Positions 25,969 to 35,500 of a stretch of 64,000 nucleotides of DNA are shown here, piece after piece. The DNA is from Flavobacteriaceae bacterium. Lineage in GTDB: Bacteria; Bacteroidota; Bacteroidia; Flavobacteriales; Flavobacteriaceae. Each line of letters starts with the position of its first letter. Within the stretch, counting starts at the first letter, position 1. A program made the position numbers and the translations under genes. Where the stretch lies: NCBI GenBank assembly GCA_031277535.1, contig JAITMD010000021.1:124001-188000 (forward strand), written 5' to 3'. The notes beneath the pieces were generated by a model. It saw only the letters and a program-made list of their open reading frames with translations, did not search any database and was not told where the DNA came from.

Positions 25969-26634
25969 TTATTTTTTAGAGTTAATGTCTTGAAGTCTCT
26001 TGTCTACAATGACAATAATATCAAATACTTCCTTAAAGTAGTTAAAAGCATTGTCAGTAGCATGTTGCTGTATATGTAATTGAGCTAACGCAGGGCTTAA
26101 CGTTGAAATAGTTTTTTCTTCATATGGTATATCCTCTAATCCTTTATTATTAAAAAAATCATCAATAGAATACATTTTACCTGAAAAATAATCTGGAGCG
26201 TTTTTAATAATTTTCTTTGTTTCTGAATGGGAATAAGGATTTCTATATTTATTCTTAAAACCTATTAAGCACTTATATTCTATATCATTAATTAAACCGG
26301 TTGCTTTTAATTCACTTAAAGTATTGTTTAATGTTTCACTATCAATATTATATGATTCTATTAGCCTAGTGTTGTAAAGATTATCATCTGTATAATTTAA
26401 ACCAGTTGTTTTGTATTCTATTATTGATAATTTTATGAATCTTTCAAGTAAGTGGTTTGTAACACAGATACTGGCTATATAATTGTTTAGTAGTAGACAA
26501 TTAATATTTTCATTTATAAGAATTTTTAGACTACAAAACGAATATAAAGACTGAGAATCTATATAAGGGAAGTATTTATCAATGTTATTATTGATGTTTT
26601 TTGTAAGGTGTTGAATGTATATTTCTTTTTTCAT
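25969..26634 (-). CDS. HEPN-motif protein, candidate RNase toxin or defence protein
   Basis: The 221-residue all-helical protein is very rich in Asn, Ile and Lys. It carries KYRNPYSHS at residues 129-137, an R-N-x3-H arrangement (R131, N132, H136) matching the catalytic Rx4H motif of HEPN ribonucleases. No named HEPN subfamily is recognised. It is a single gene flanked by non-coding DNA with terminator-like hairpins, has no MNT partner, and its composition is more AT-rich than its neighbours. An Abi-like or toxin role is an inference from the motif alone. Confidence 0.55.
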   Translation of the reverse strand: MKKEIYIQHLTKNINNNIDKYFPYIDSQSLYSFCSLKILINENINCLLLNNYIASICVTNHLLERFIKLSIIEYKTTGLNYTDDNLYNTRLIESYNIDSETLNNTLSELKATGLINDIEYKCLIGFKNKYRNPYSHSETKKIIKNAPDYFSGKMYSIDDFFNNKGLEDIPYEEKTISTLSPALAQLHIQQHATDNAFNYFKEVFDIIVIVDKRLQDINSKK

Positions 26635-26647
26635 TTTGTGTTTTATA

Positions 26648-26655
26648 CAAAGATA
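26648..26655 (-). promoter_or_regulatory. -7 box for the HEPN-motif gene
   Basis: CAAAGATA reads TATCTTTG on the minus strand, an exact match 14 nt before the start codon; the predicted leader is about 7 nt. Confidence 0.45.
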
Positions 26656-26713
26656 TAAATTTTGGTATATTTAATTTTTTTGAGATTAAGGAAGGAATAA
26701 TAGCGCTTAAAAA

Positions 26714-26746
26714 TATGGTCAAAGATATTTACTTTGATCTTTTTTG
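26714..26746 (+). terminator. orphan terminator-like hairpin
   Basis: GGTCAAAG-atattta-CTTTGATC followed by six T. No plus-strand gene precedes it, so it may end a small RNA or be a remnant. Confidence 0.5.
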
Positions 26747-26750
26747 TGAA

Positions 26751-26860
26751 CACCTTATGGCTTTTGATTAATATAGGATGCACTACTGAAATCAGTCATC
26801 TCTATAGCCAACAAAGTCCATTAAATAAACATCATAAGGCAAATAAGGTCATTTGCGCCA
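26751..26860 (+). ncRNA. candidate structured RNA or hairpin element
   Basis: Nested complementary segments run CCTTATG (26,753), GGC, TATAG, GATG, ACTG-AAAT-CAGT, CATC, CTATA, GCC and CATAAGG (26,839). They give a long stem with a four-base bulge (cact) and a large internal loop. A second hairpin, GCAAAT-aaggtc-ATTTGC, follows at once. The promoter box of the downstream peptidase gene comes after this element, so it is probably not part of that mRNA. It matches no riboswitch I know. Confidence 0.4.
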
Positions 26861-26889
26861 TGCTAACAATTATTTAAGTTAGAATAGCT

Positions 26890-26897
26890 TACTTTTG
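26890..26897 (+). promoter_or_regulatory. -7 box for the oligopeptidase B gene
   Basis: TACTTTTG fits TAnnTTTG and lies 19 nt before the start codon. Confidence 0.45.
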
Positions 26898-26915
26898 TGT
26901 TTTAACAATTGAATA

Positions 26916-28976
26916 ATGAGTAAGCATATACAAGCGCCAGTGGCTACAGTGAAACCTCACGAGCTAACAGCACACAATCATACGAGAATAGATAATTACT
27001 TTTGGTTAAACGATAGAGAAGATCAGGAAGTAATTGATTACTTAAATGCAGAGAACGCATACTACGAAGCGGGGACTGCACATACGAAGGCTTTTCAGAC
27101 AGACTTGTTTGAGGAGATGAAGAGTAGAATAAAAGAAGACGATAGTTCAGTACCTTATTTCTACAATGGGTATTACTATATCACTCGTTTTGAAAAAGGA
27201 AAAGACTACCCTATTTTTTCTCGTAAGAAAGAGAGCTTAGAAGCAGAAGAAGAGATTATGTTTGACTGTAATGTGATGGCAGAAGGGCAGTCTTATTTCC
27301 ACTTAAGAGGTATCAATGTATCAGAGGATAACCAATGGGTAGCTTTTGGGGTAGACACTGTATCTCGTAGAGAATATACCCTACAAGTAAAGAACTTAAT
27401 AACAGGAGAATTATCTCCTATCTCAATAGAGAAAACAACGGGTGGCTCGACTTGGGCTGCGGATAACAAAACGTTGTTTTACTCTCGCAAAGACGAAGTA
27501 ACACTTCGTGCGGATAAAATCTACAAACACAAATTAGGTACTCCAATAGATCAAGATGTGTTAGTGTACTTCGAAGAGGATGACACTTTTGACACGCATA
27601 TCTTTAAAGAGAAATCGCGTAAATACTTAGTAATCGGAAGTGAGAGTACCCTGACAAGTGAGTATCGTATTTTAGAATCTAATAATCCTGATGGAGAATT
27701 TAGAATCTTCCAAGAGAGAGTGCGTGAAGTAGAGTACAATATCTCTCACTATAATGGTCATTTCTACATCATGACTAATTTAGACGATGCAGATAACTTT
27801 AAGTTGATGCAATGTCCTGAAGATAAAACTGGAGTAGAGCATTGGGTGGAGCTTATTCCACACAGAGAAGAAGTGCTGTTAGAAGGAGTTGATATCTTTA
27901 AAGATTACTTAGTGATCTCAGAGCGTTCGAATGGATTAGTTCATTTGAAAATACAACCTTGGGACAAGAATCAAGAGGCGTACTACTTGCCATTTGAGAG
28001 TGAAACATACAATGCATATACAGGTACTAACTTAGACTTTGATACAGAGATCTTGCGTTATGGATATCAGTCTATGAATACTCCTTCTTCTGTAATCGAC
28101 TTCAATATGCGTACGCGTGAGAAGGAAGTGAAGAAAGAACAAGAGGTGTTAGGGACTTTTGACAAGAATAATTATGTAGAAGAGCGCATCTGGGCTACTG
28201 CAAAAGATGGAGTAAAAATACCTATGTCTATTGTGTATAAAAAAGGCATGAAGAAAGACGGCACTAATCCATTCTTACAATATGCGTATGGTTCGTATGG
28301 ATATTCTATGGAACCTTATTTCTCTACGACGCGATTGAGTTTATTAGACCGTGGATTTATTTACGCAATAGCACATATTCGCGGAGGTGAAGATATGGGA
28401 CGTCAGTGGTATGAAGACGGTAAACTATTAGAAAAGTGGAATACATTTGACGATTTTATTGCTTGTTCAGAATATGTAATCGCTGAGGGATATACTTCTG
28501 CAGCGCATTTGTATGCAGAAGGAGGATCAGCAGGAGGATTGTTGATGGGAGTTGTGGTAAATAAACGTCCTGAGTTATACAACGGAGTAATCGCTCAAGT
28601 ACCTTTTGTAGATGTAATGACGACGATGTTAGATGATACGATTCCATTGACTACTGGAGAATATGATGAGTGGGGTAATCCGAATGAGAAAGAATATTAT
28701 GACTATATGCTTTCTTATTCGCCGATTGATAATGTTATAGCACAAGACTATCCAAATATGTATGTATCTACAGGATTACACGATTCGCAAGTACAGTATT
28801 GGGAACCTGCTAAATGGATAGCTAAGTTGCGTGTGATGAAAACGAATGATAAGCAACTGTATTTGGATACGAATATGGAGGCTGGACATGGTGGTGCATC
28901 GGGTCGTTTTGAAGCATTAAAAGAAGTAGCGAAAGAGTTTGCTTTTATGTTCGATTTAGAGGGAATAAAAGAGTAA
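26916..28976 (+). CDS. ptrB: oligopeptidase B (S9A serine peptidase)
   Basis: The 686-residue protein has an N-terminal seven-blade propeller and a C-terminal alpha/beta hydrolase. The catalytic serine is in AEGGSAGGLLMG (about 535), the aspartate in GLHDSQVQYWEPAKW (about 620) and the histidine in EAGHGGASGR (about 655). The start MSKHIQAPVATVKPHELTAHNH is typical of oligopeptidase B. It cuts small peptides after Arg or Lys in the cytoplasm; no signal peptide is present. It is monocistronic. Confidence 0.92.
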   Translation: MSKHIQAPVATVKPHELTAHNHTRIDNYFWLNDREDQEVIDYLNAENAYYEAGTAHTKAFQTDLFEEMKSRIKEDDSSVPYFYNGYYYITRFEKGKDYPIFSRKKESLEAEEEIMFDCNVMAEGQSYFHLRGINVSEDNQWVAFGVDTVSRREYTLQVKNLITGELSPISIEKTTGGSTWAADNKTLFYSRKDEVTLRADKIYKHKLGTPIDQDVLVYFEEDDTFDTHIFKEKSRKYLVIGSESTLTSEYRILESNNPDGEFRIFQERVREVEYNISHYNGHFYIMTNLDDADNFKLMQCPEDKTGVEHWVELIPHREEVLLEGVDIFKDYLVISERSNGLVHLKIQPWDKNQEAYYLPFESETYNAYTGTNLDFDTEILRYGYQSMNTPSSVIDFNMRTREKEVKKEQEVLGTFDKNNYVEERIWATAKDGVKIPMSIVYKKGMKKDGTNPFLQYAYGSYGYSMEPYFSTTRLSLLDRGFIYAIAHIRGGEDMGRQWYEDGKLLEKWNTFDDFIACSEYVIAEGYTSAAHLYAEGGSAGGLLMGVVVNKRPELYNGVIAQVPFVDVMTTMLDDTIPLTTGEYDEWGNPNEKEYYDYMLSYSPIDNVIAQDYPNMYVSTGLHDSQVQYWEPAKWIAKLRVMKTNDKQLYLDTNMEAGHGGASGRFEALKEVAKEFAFMFDLEGIKE

Positions 28977-28994
28977 GTTTTTTTATATTTTTAG

Positions 28995-29002
28995 TAAATT
29001 TG
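28995..29002 (+). promoter_or_regulatory. -7 box for the cysteine-synthase-like gene
   Basis: TAAATTTG fits TAnnTTTG 57 nt before the start codon; no -33 element is evident. Confidence 0.4.
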
Positions 29003-29058
29003 TTAGTATAACATAGGCAATTGAGGTATAGTCAATTGCCAATAGTAAATAAGATATT

Positions 29059-30090
29059 ATGAAAGAAGAAATTCAAGCGTATGATAATGTATTGGCTCTT
29101 GTAGGAAATACGCCAATTGTAAAATTGAGTAAAGCAACAAAAGGGTTAAAAGGGAATTTCTATGGTAAAGTAGAGGCGTTCAGTGCTGGACAATCTGCAA
29201 AGGATAGAATAGCGATGCACATTATCGAAGCAGCTGAGAAAAAAGGTATTTTAAAACCAGGTAGTACTATCGTAGAGACTACATCAGGTAATACAGGATT
29301 TAGTATTGCGATGGTAAGTGCTATAAAAGGATATAAATGTATTTTGTCAGTAAGTGATAAGTCTTCTCCAGATAAGATAGATATGTTACGTGCAATGGGG
29401 GCTACTGTGTATGTATGTCCTGCTAATGTGGCTGCTGATGACCCTCGTTCATACTACGAGGTAGCTAAGCGCGTACAACAAGAAACACCTAACTCTATCT
29501 ATATCAATCAATATTTTAATGAGTTAAATACTGAGGCACATTACTTATCTACAGGTCCTGAAATATGGGAACAAACAGGAGGTAAGATTACTCATTTCGT
29601 TTGTTGTTCTGGTACAGGAGGTACAATATCAGGTACAGCTCGTTTCTTAAAAGAAAAGAACCCAAACATTCAAATCTTAGGGGTAGATGCTTATGGTTCT
29701 GTATTAAAGAAATATCATGAGACAGGAGAGTTAGATCCTAATGAGATCGCTCCTTATAAAATAGAAGGATTAGGAAAGAACTTAATTCCTACAGCTACTG
29801 ACTTTTCTGTTATTGATAAGTTTATCAAAGTAACAGATAAAGATGCTGCTCAGACTGCAAGAGAGTTAGCACGTACGGAAGGATTGTTCTTAGGATATAC
29901 TTCTGGTGCAGTGCTACAAGCTACTCGTCAATATGCTGCTGAAGGAGCTTTTGATGAGAATAGTGTTGTAGTGATGTTATTTCCAGATCACGGTTCTCGT
30001 TATATGAGTAAGATCTATAGCGATGCTTGGATGGAACAACAAGGTTTCTTAGATGGAGAGCCAAAGAATGAGATTACTTATATTAAGTAA
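29059..30090 (+). CDS. PLP-dependent cysteine synthase/cystathionine beta-synthase family
   Basis: The 343-residue fold-type II enzyme has [11 protein letters not shown] at the start, the PLP lysine in [11 protein letters not shown] (K48) and phosphate-binding [11 protein letters not shown], plus a [12 protein letters not shown] loop. It lacks the CBS regulatory domains of full cystathionine beta-synthase. The family makes cysteine from O-acetylserine or condenses homocysteine with serine; which applies here is not decided by the motifs. It stands alone with its own promoter. Confidence 0.85.
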   Translation: MKEEIQAYDNVLALVGNTPIVKLSKATKGLKGNFYGKVEAFSAGQSAKDRIAMHIIEAAEKKGILKPGSTIVETTSGNTGFSIAMVSAIKGYKCILSVSDKSSPDKIDMLRAMGATVYVCPANVAADDPRSYYEVAKRVQQETPNSIYINQYFNELNTEAHYLSTGPEIWEQTGGKITHFVCCSGTGGTISGTARFLKEKNPNIQILGVDAYGSVLKKYHETGELDPNEIAPYKIEGLGKNLIPTATDFSVIDKFIKVTDKDAAQTARELARTEGLFLGYTSGAVLQATRQYAAEGAFDENSVVVMLFPDHGSRYMSKIYSDAWMEQQGFLDGEPKNEITYIK

Positions 30091-30189
30091 TTATTAAAGT
30101 TTTAATAAAAAATAAATCATTTTTACTTGTTTTGTGGCCAGGATTGAAAAAATGGTTCGATTGTTGTATTTGTATTGAAAAATTTGAAT

Positions 30190-30369
30190 ATGATGAAACA
30201 GATTAGTCTTAATGATTTTAAAGAAGATGTGTCAACTTATGTAGACTTTGTGATTGATAATGGATTCGATTTGATTATTAATGAAAGTGAAGAAAACGGC
30301 GTTGCAATTGTACCCTTAGATGAGTATAAAGCATTAAAGAAAATGGCAAGTGAACAAGCTGTAAATTAA
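30190..30369 (+). CDS. Phd/YefM-like antitoxin, apparently without a toxin
   Basis: The track start is a TTG at 30175; the ATG at 30190 (or 30193) gives MMKQISLNDFKEDVSTYVDF, the N-terminus expected for a Phd/YefM fold. The 59 residues follow the pattern sheet-helix-sheet: NDFKEDVSTYVDFVIDNGFDLIIN followed by ENGVAIVPLDEYKALKK. In true modules a RelE or Doc toxin follows at once, but here a terminator lies 50 nt downstream and the next gene is an SH3 protein. It may be a solitary regulator, or the toxin has been lost. Confidence 0.7.
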   Translation: MMKQISLNDFKEDVSTYVDFVIDNGFDLIINESEENGVAIVPLDEYKALKKMASEQAVN

Positions 30370-30418
30370 TAGCTGGATAAGTTGAATTTTTCTTTTTAAG
30401 AGAAAAATGGAAGTATAT

Positions 30419-30446
30419 AAGCACCTCTTAGGAGGTGCTTTTTTTG
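30419..30446 (+). terminator. intrinsic terminator after the Phd/YefM-like gene
   Basis: GCACCTC-ttag-GAGGTGC stem with flanking A and seven T. Confidence 0.9.
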
Positions 30447-30511
30447 TTTCTGAAAGTATCTAAATACTTATGATTTTGTATAGTTTGTTACATTTGTATA
30501 AAAAGAAAGTA

Positions 30512-31213
30512 ATGAAAAAAAGAGGTATATTATGTTTAGTACTATTATTAACGACAATGTCTTATGGGCAATTAGCTAAAATAGTGGATAAAGACGGTTA
30601 TGTGAATGTAAGAAAGAGTGGTCAGATAGGTAGTCCAATTAATGGTAGATTGAATACAGGAGAGATTGTCTTTCTATTTGAAGTAGATGAAAGTAGTCCA
30701 AATTGGTCAATTATAGAAACAGGAATACGCAATGAAATAAGCGGATATGTACATAATTCTCGCTTAAAAATGTTAGACACTTATACACAGATTCCCTTAG
30801 TGAGTTCCCTTAATGATGAATTAAAATACTCTGGCAGTAATATTACTATTACTATCAGTATGGGAGCTTTTAATTATTCAAAGAATAAAAGTAAGTTTAG
30901 TAAACATAAAGGGACAAATTTTATCTGGGCATATAACGGACAAGAGATGAGAGGAACTGATGGAACAGAGCCAACTAAACAATATACTTCTATTAAAGTA
31001 AAACAAAAAGGAGTAGATATTGTTGTACCTACTAAAGCTTTTGAAAATATGTTTCAACCAAGTGATGCAGAATACACAGCATGCTACTATGATAAGTCTG
31101 ATGATACAATATACATAACAGCAAACAACAGTGATGGAGCAGGTTCTTATATTGTAATATGGATATTTAAAGGTGGAAAATATATATATAATGATGTTTA
31201 TATACCATTTTAA
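30512..31213 (+). CDS. exported SH3-domain protein
   Basis: I start at 30512 (MKKRGILCLVLLLTTMSYGQ, a signal peptide); the track adds 14 residues upstream. Residues 22-85 form a bacterial SH3 domain (DKDGYVNVRKSGQIGSPINGRLNTGEIVFLFE, then NWSIIETG and SGYVHNSRL). The remaining 140 residues are beta-rich and not recognised. SH3 domains of this kind bind cell-wall peptides or ligands in exported proteins. It is monocistronic with a strong bidirectional terminator. Confidence 0.8.
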   Translation: MKKRGILCLVLLLTTMSYGQLAKIVDKDGYVNVRKSGQIGSPINGRLNTGEIVFLFEVDESSPNWSIIETGIRNEISGYVHNSRLKMLDTYTQIPLVSSLNDELKYSGSNITITISMGAFNYSKNKSKFSKHKGTNFIWAYNGQEMRGTDGTEPTKQYTSIKVKQKGVDIVVPTKAFENMFQPSDAEYTACYYDKSDDTIYITANNSDGAGSYIVIWIFKGGKYIYNDVYIPF

Positions 31214-31258
31214 AAAATAGAAAAGGACAACTGATGAGGTTGTCCTTTTCTATTTTTT
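31212..31258. terminator. bidirectional terminator
   Basis: AAAAAATAGAAAAGGACAAC...GTTGTCCTTTTCTATTTTTT is a 20-bp stem between the SH3 gene and a convergent small gene whose stop codon it overlaps. Confidence 0.9.
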
Positions 31259-31402
31259 ATCATTAGGGATATTGAATATAATAGCAATAAGAAAGAAACC
31301 TATACCTGTGATAGTAGGAGGTAATATATCTGCTTTTAGTCCTAAAAAGATTAGATAACCTCCTAATATAGCTAATAATACAGAAAGAGAAATTTTAAGC
31401 AT
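31250..31402 (-). CDS. small membrane protein of 50 residues
   Basis: Not in the ORF track because of its size. The reverse strand from the ATG at 31402 reads MLKISLSVLLAILGGYLIFL, then GLKADILPPTITGIGFFLIA and IIFNIPNDKK before a stop inside the terminator arm. It has two hydrophobic helices joined by a short polar turn. The codon pattern, the clean start and the terminator at its end support a real gene. Short two-helix proteins of this kind are common in Flavobacteriia, but I cannot assign a family. Confidence 0.6.
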   Translation of the reverse strand: MLKISLSVLLAILGGYLIFLGLKADILPPTITGIGFFLIAIIFNIPNDKK

Positions 31403-31649
31403 ATCAATAGTGGTTTTATAAATTATTAGTGGTTAATACTCAAATATAGAAATAAACTTTTAGAAAGAGTAACTGATTGAATGGAATCTAATTGTTTTCT
31501 AATGGATTAATGTAAGAGAAAAACTAATATTAGCTGTTTTTACATAACTGTTTGTATTCTAATAATATTTGTTTGTGTGTTGTTTTTTGATAGATGTGTA
31601 ACATTTTTACTTAATATGATACTTATTGGTAGAACCAAAAAAGATAGAT

Positions 31650-32525
31650 ATGAAATTAGTTGTAAAAAATTTAAGTAAGACTTATAAAAATGGGGTAAAA
31701 GCATTAGATAATCTTGATCTTGAAATAGGAGCAGGAATGTTCGGCTTGTTAGGACCTAATGGAGCAGGGAAGTCTTCTTTAATGCGTACTATTGCTACGC
31801 TTCAGAAACCTGATAGCGGAACGATACACTTTGGAGATATTAATGTATTAGAACAACAAAATGAGTTTAGAAAAATATTGGGGTATTTGCCACAAGATTT
31901 TGGTGTATACCCTAATATGTCTGCTGTAGACTTATTAGATTACTTTGCCCGTTTAAAAGGAATTGCTAATAGCTCTCAACGAAAGGAAATAGTAAAAAGC
32001 GTTTTGGATGTAACTAATTTATATGAGGTACGAGGAAAAAGTGTGAGTGGGTATTCAGGAGGAATGAAACAACGTTTTGGAATAGCTCAATTATTATTAA
32101 ATAATCCAAAGTTAATTATAGTAGATGAACCAACAGCAGGATTGGATCCTGCTGAAAGACATCGTTTTTTAAATGTCCTGCGAGAGATTGGTAATAATAA
32201 TACAGTTATCTTTTCTACGCATATTGTTGATGATGTTAATGAGTTGTGTCATGAAATGGCTATTTTGAATGGTGGACATTTATTAGAAAGAAGTACTCCT
32301 AAAGAGGCAGAGCAGAAGTTAGAAGGGAAAATATGGACAAGAGAAACAACAAGGGAAATAGCAGAGGAGTTGAGTAAAGAGTTGAATATTCTTTCTGGAA
32401 AATATAATCAAGAAAATAAGTTAAACATAAGAGCGTATTCTGAAGTATCGTTGACAGAAGCTGGTTTTGTGCAAGTGAAGCCAAACTTAGAAGATGTTTA
32501 TTTTGTTGCATTAAAAAATAACTAA
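31650..32525 (+). CDS. ABC transporter ATP-binding protein
   Basis: I start at 31650 (MKLVVKNLSKTYKNGVKALD); the track's TTG start adds eight residues. The 291-residue ATPase has Walker A GPNGAGKSS, signature SGYSGGMKQR, Walker B LIIVDEPTAGLDP and H-loop FSTHIVDD, the pattern of the CcmA/NatA-like class that pairs with ABC-2 permeases. Its stop is 2 nt from the start of the permease/peptidase fusion gene, so the two form a transporter. The substrate is unknown. Confidence 0.92.
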   Translation: MKLVVKNLSKTYKNGVKALDNLDLEIGAGMFGLLGPNGAGKSSLMRTIATLQKPDSGTIHFGDINVLEQQNEFRKILGYLPQDFGVYPNMSAVDLLDYFARLKGIANSSQRKEIVKSVLDVTNLYEVRGKSVSGYSGGMKQRFGIAQLLLNNPKLIIVDEPTAGLDPAERHRFLNVLREIGNNNTVIFSTHIVDDVNELCHEMAILNGGHLLERSTPKEAEQKLEGKIWTRETTREIAEELSKELNILSGKYNQENKLNIRAYSEVSLTEAGFVQVKPNLEDVYFVALKNN

Positions 32526-32527
32526 GG

Positions 32528-35500
32528 ATGTTTGGAACTATTTTTTCTTTTGAATTAAAACGCTGGTTAAAAAATTGGGTGTTTTATCTTTACCTATTGT
32601 TGTTTTTTGCCTTAGGTTTTTTGACTATGGCAAGTGCTATAGGTGTGTTTGATATTGTTAGTGTTACTTCTACATCATTAGTACATTTTAACTCTCCTTA
32701 CATTTTAAGTAATCTGGTAGATGGTTTTAATAACCTATTGTATTTTTTGTTTCCATCTATTATAGGAGCATCTGTTTATAGAGATTTTAAGTACAATGTA
32801 CACCATATATTGTTTTCGTATCCATTCTCCAAGTTAGAATATTTGGCAGGTAAGTTTCTTAGCTCATTTTTAGTGACTTTCTTGATAAGTTTGGCTATTG
32901 GAGTAGGACTTTTTATGGCAACACTACTACCATGGGCAAATGAGGGATTGTTAGGAGGAAATAATTTATGGAGTTATGCACAAGTGTACCTATTAACAGT
33001 AATTCCTAATATGTTATTTTTTGGAAGTATTGTTTTTGTTGTAGTTACAATGTCCAGAAGTATCTATATCGGTTTTGTGGCTATGGTGGTATTGTTAATT
33101 ATACAAGGAATATTAGGTGGATTAGCACAGGATTTAGACAACAAAGAGTTGGTTGCTTTATTAGATCCTTCAGGAAAAGCTGCACTGAGTTATTATACGG
33201 AATATTGGACAATTTCTGATATAAACAACAATAATCTACCCATTGAAAAATGGTATCTATTGAACCGTTTAGTTTGGTCGGGAGTATCTATGTTATTTTT
33301 AGGAGGGTTATTAAAATTATTTACGTTTACACAACAACCCTTTACTTTTGCACGTAAGGCTAAGAAGGGAGAAAGAGTTACTAAGAATAATTTTGCAGGT
33401 TTAATGAAAATAGAGTTACCTAAAGTAAATTATAATTATTCATTAAAAGCGAATTGGGGTAATATTTTAAGTTTTACAAAATTAGAAGTAAAGTACTTAG
33501 CAAAGAACAAGGTTTTCATGATCTTGGTTGGATTGGGAATCTTATTGATGTTGTTAACTACCTCTGCTGCAACTTCAATGTATGGGACAACTATTTACCC
33601 AGTGACTCGAGTAATGTTAGAAATACCAGGTTCTACTTTCCAGTTAGTAATAATTATAATTACATTTTTAGGCGCAGGACTTTTAGTACATAGAGGAAAG
33701 TTGTCTCGAATGGATTTATTAGTTGATGCTACTCCTACACCAAATTATGTGTTTTTTGTTTCTAAACTTTTAAGTTTAGTAATTGTTCAGCTACTTCTAC
33801 TTTTAGTAATTATGCTTGGAGGTATAATTATGCAAGCTTATAATGGATATTATAATTTTGAGATAGGATTATATTTACAGAAGTTAATTGCAATTGATTG
33901 GATTTGGTATATTATATGGGGAGGCTTGGCTATTGCTGTGCAAACTTACTTTAGAAATTATTTAGTTGGATTCTTTGTACTATTAATTTTCTTTATGTTT
34001 GGTGGACAACTTTCAAAATTAGGGATAGAGCAACGTATTTTCCATTTTAATAAATTACCTCATAGTGCTTATTCAGATATGAATGGTTTTGACAGTGATT
34101 TAGGATCATACTATGTGTATGCATTATATTGGATTATGTTTATAGGCGCAATTAGTGGTTTAACATTATTGTTTTGGAGAAGAGGAATAGTATTGTCTAT
34201 TAAAGAACGTTTTTATTTTGCAAAGCGTAGAGCAAATAAACAAATTGTTATACCTATTGTTTTATTAGCAATCGGATTCTTATCATTAGGAGGATATTTG
34301 TACTATGAAAAAACAATATTACATGTTTATACTTCTGAAAAAGAAGGAGAGTTACAAGTAGTTGATTTAGAGAAGAAGTATAAAAAGTATGAAAACATGC
34401 TTTTACCACGCATTACTGATATTAAAGTAAATGTAGATTTATTCCCAGAAACAAGAGATTTTGTAGCAAAAGGACAATTTGTTTTATTGAACAAAAATTC
34501 TGTAGCGGTAGATAGTTTGTTTGTTAATTATATGTCAGATTTAGTGAACGATATTACTATTGAAGGCGCAGAACGAGTATTAAATGATACAGTTTATGGA
34601 ATAAGTATTTATAAGTTGAAAAAACAATTGTTGCCTAACGAGCAATTGGTTTTAAAATTTGTTACAAAAAACAAACCAAATACTTTATTGCGAAATAATT
34701 CGTCTGTACTTAGTAATGGAACTTTTATGAATAATAGTTTCTTTCCATCATTAGGTTATAATGCACAAGCAGAGTTAACAGATGATGAGGTGCGTAAAAA
34801 ATATGATTTGAAGCCCAAAGAGCGTATGGCTTTGCAAACAGATAAAAAAGCTTTACAAAATACATATATTAGTTCTGATGCTGATTGGATTACTTTTGAA
34901 ACAACTGTAAGTACTTCTCCAGAGCAGATTGCTATAGCCCCAGGATATTTACAGAAAGAGTGGACAGATAAGGGAAGACGTTATTTCCATTATAAGATGG
35001 ATCAAAAAATGTTGAACTTCTATGCGTATAATTCTGCGAGATATGAAGTAAAGCGTGATAAATGGAATGATATTAATATAGAAGTATACTATCATAAAGG
35101 TCATGAATACAATGTTGATAGAATGATTAATGGAGTTAAAAAATCTTTAGCCTATTATGAAAAGGAGTTTAGCCCTTATCAACATAAACAAGTGCGTATT
35201 ATTGAGTTTCCCAATACCATGGGGACATTTGCTCAATCATTTGCGAATACAATTCCTTTTTCTGAATCAATAGGTTTTATTGCTAATGTAGATGATAAAT
35301 CAGATGATAAAGTAGATTATCCATTTTCTGTAACTTCTCATGAGGTAGCACATCAATGGTGGGCTCATCAAGTAATTGGAGCTAATGTACAAGGAGCAAC
35401 TATGCTGTCTGAGAGTTTAGCAGAGTATAGTTCATTAAAGGTATTAGAAAAAGAATATGGGAAAGGACAAATGCATAAGTTTTTACAAGATGCATTAAAT

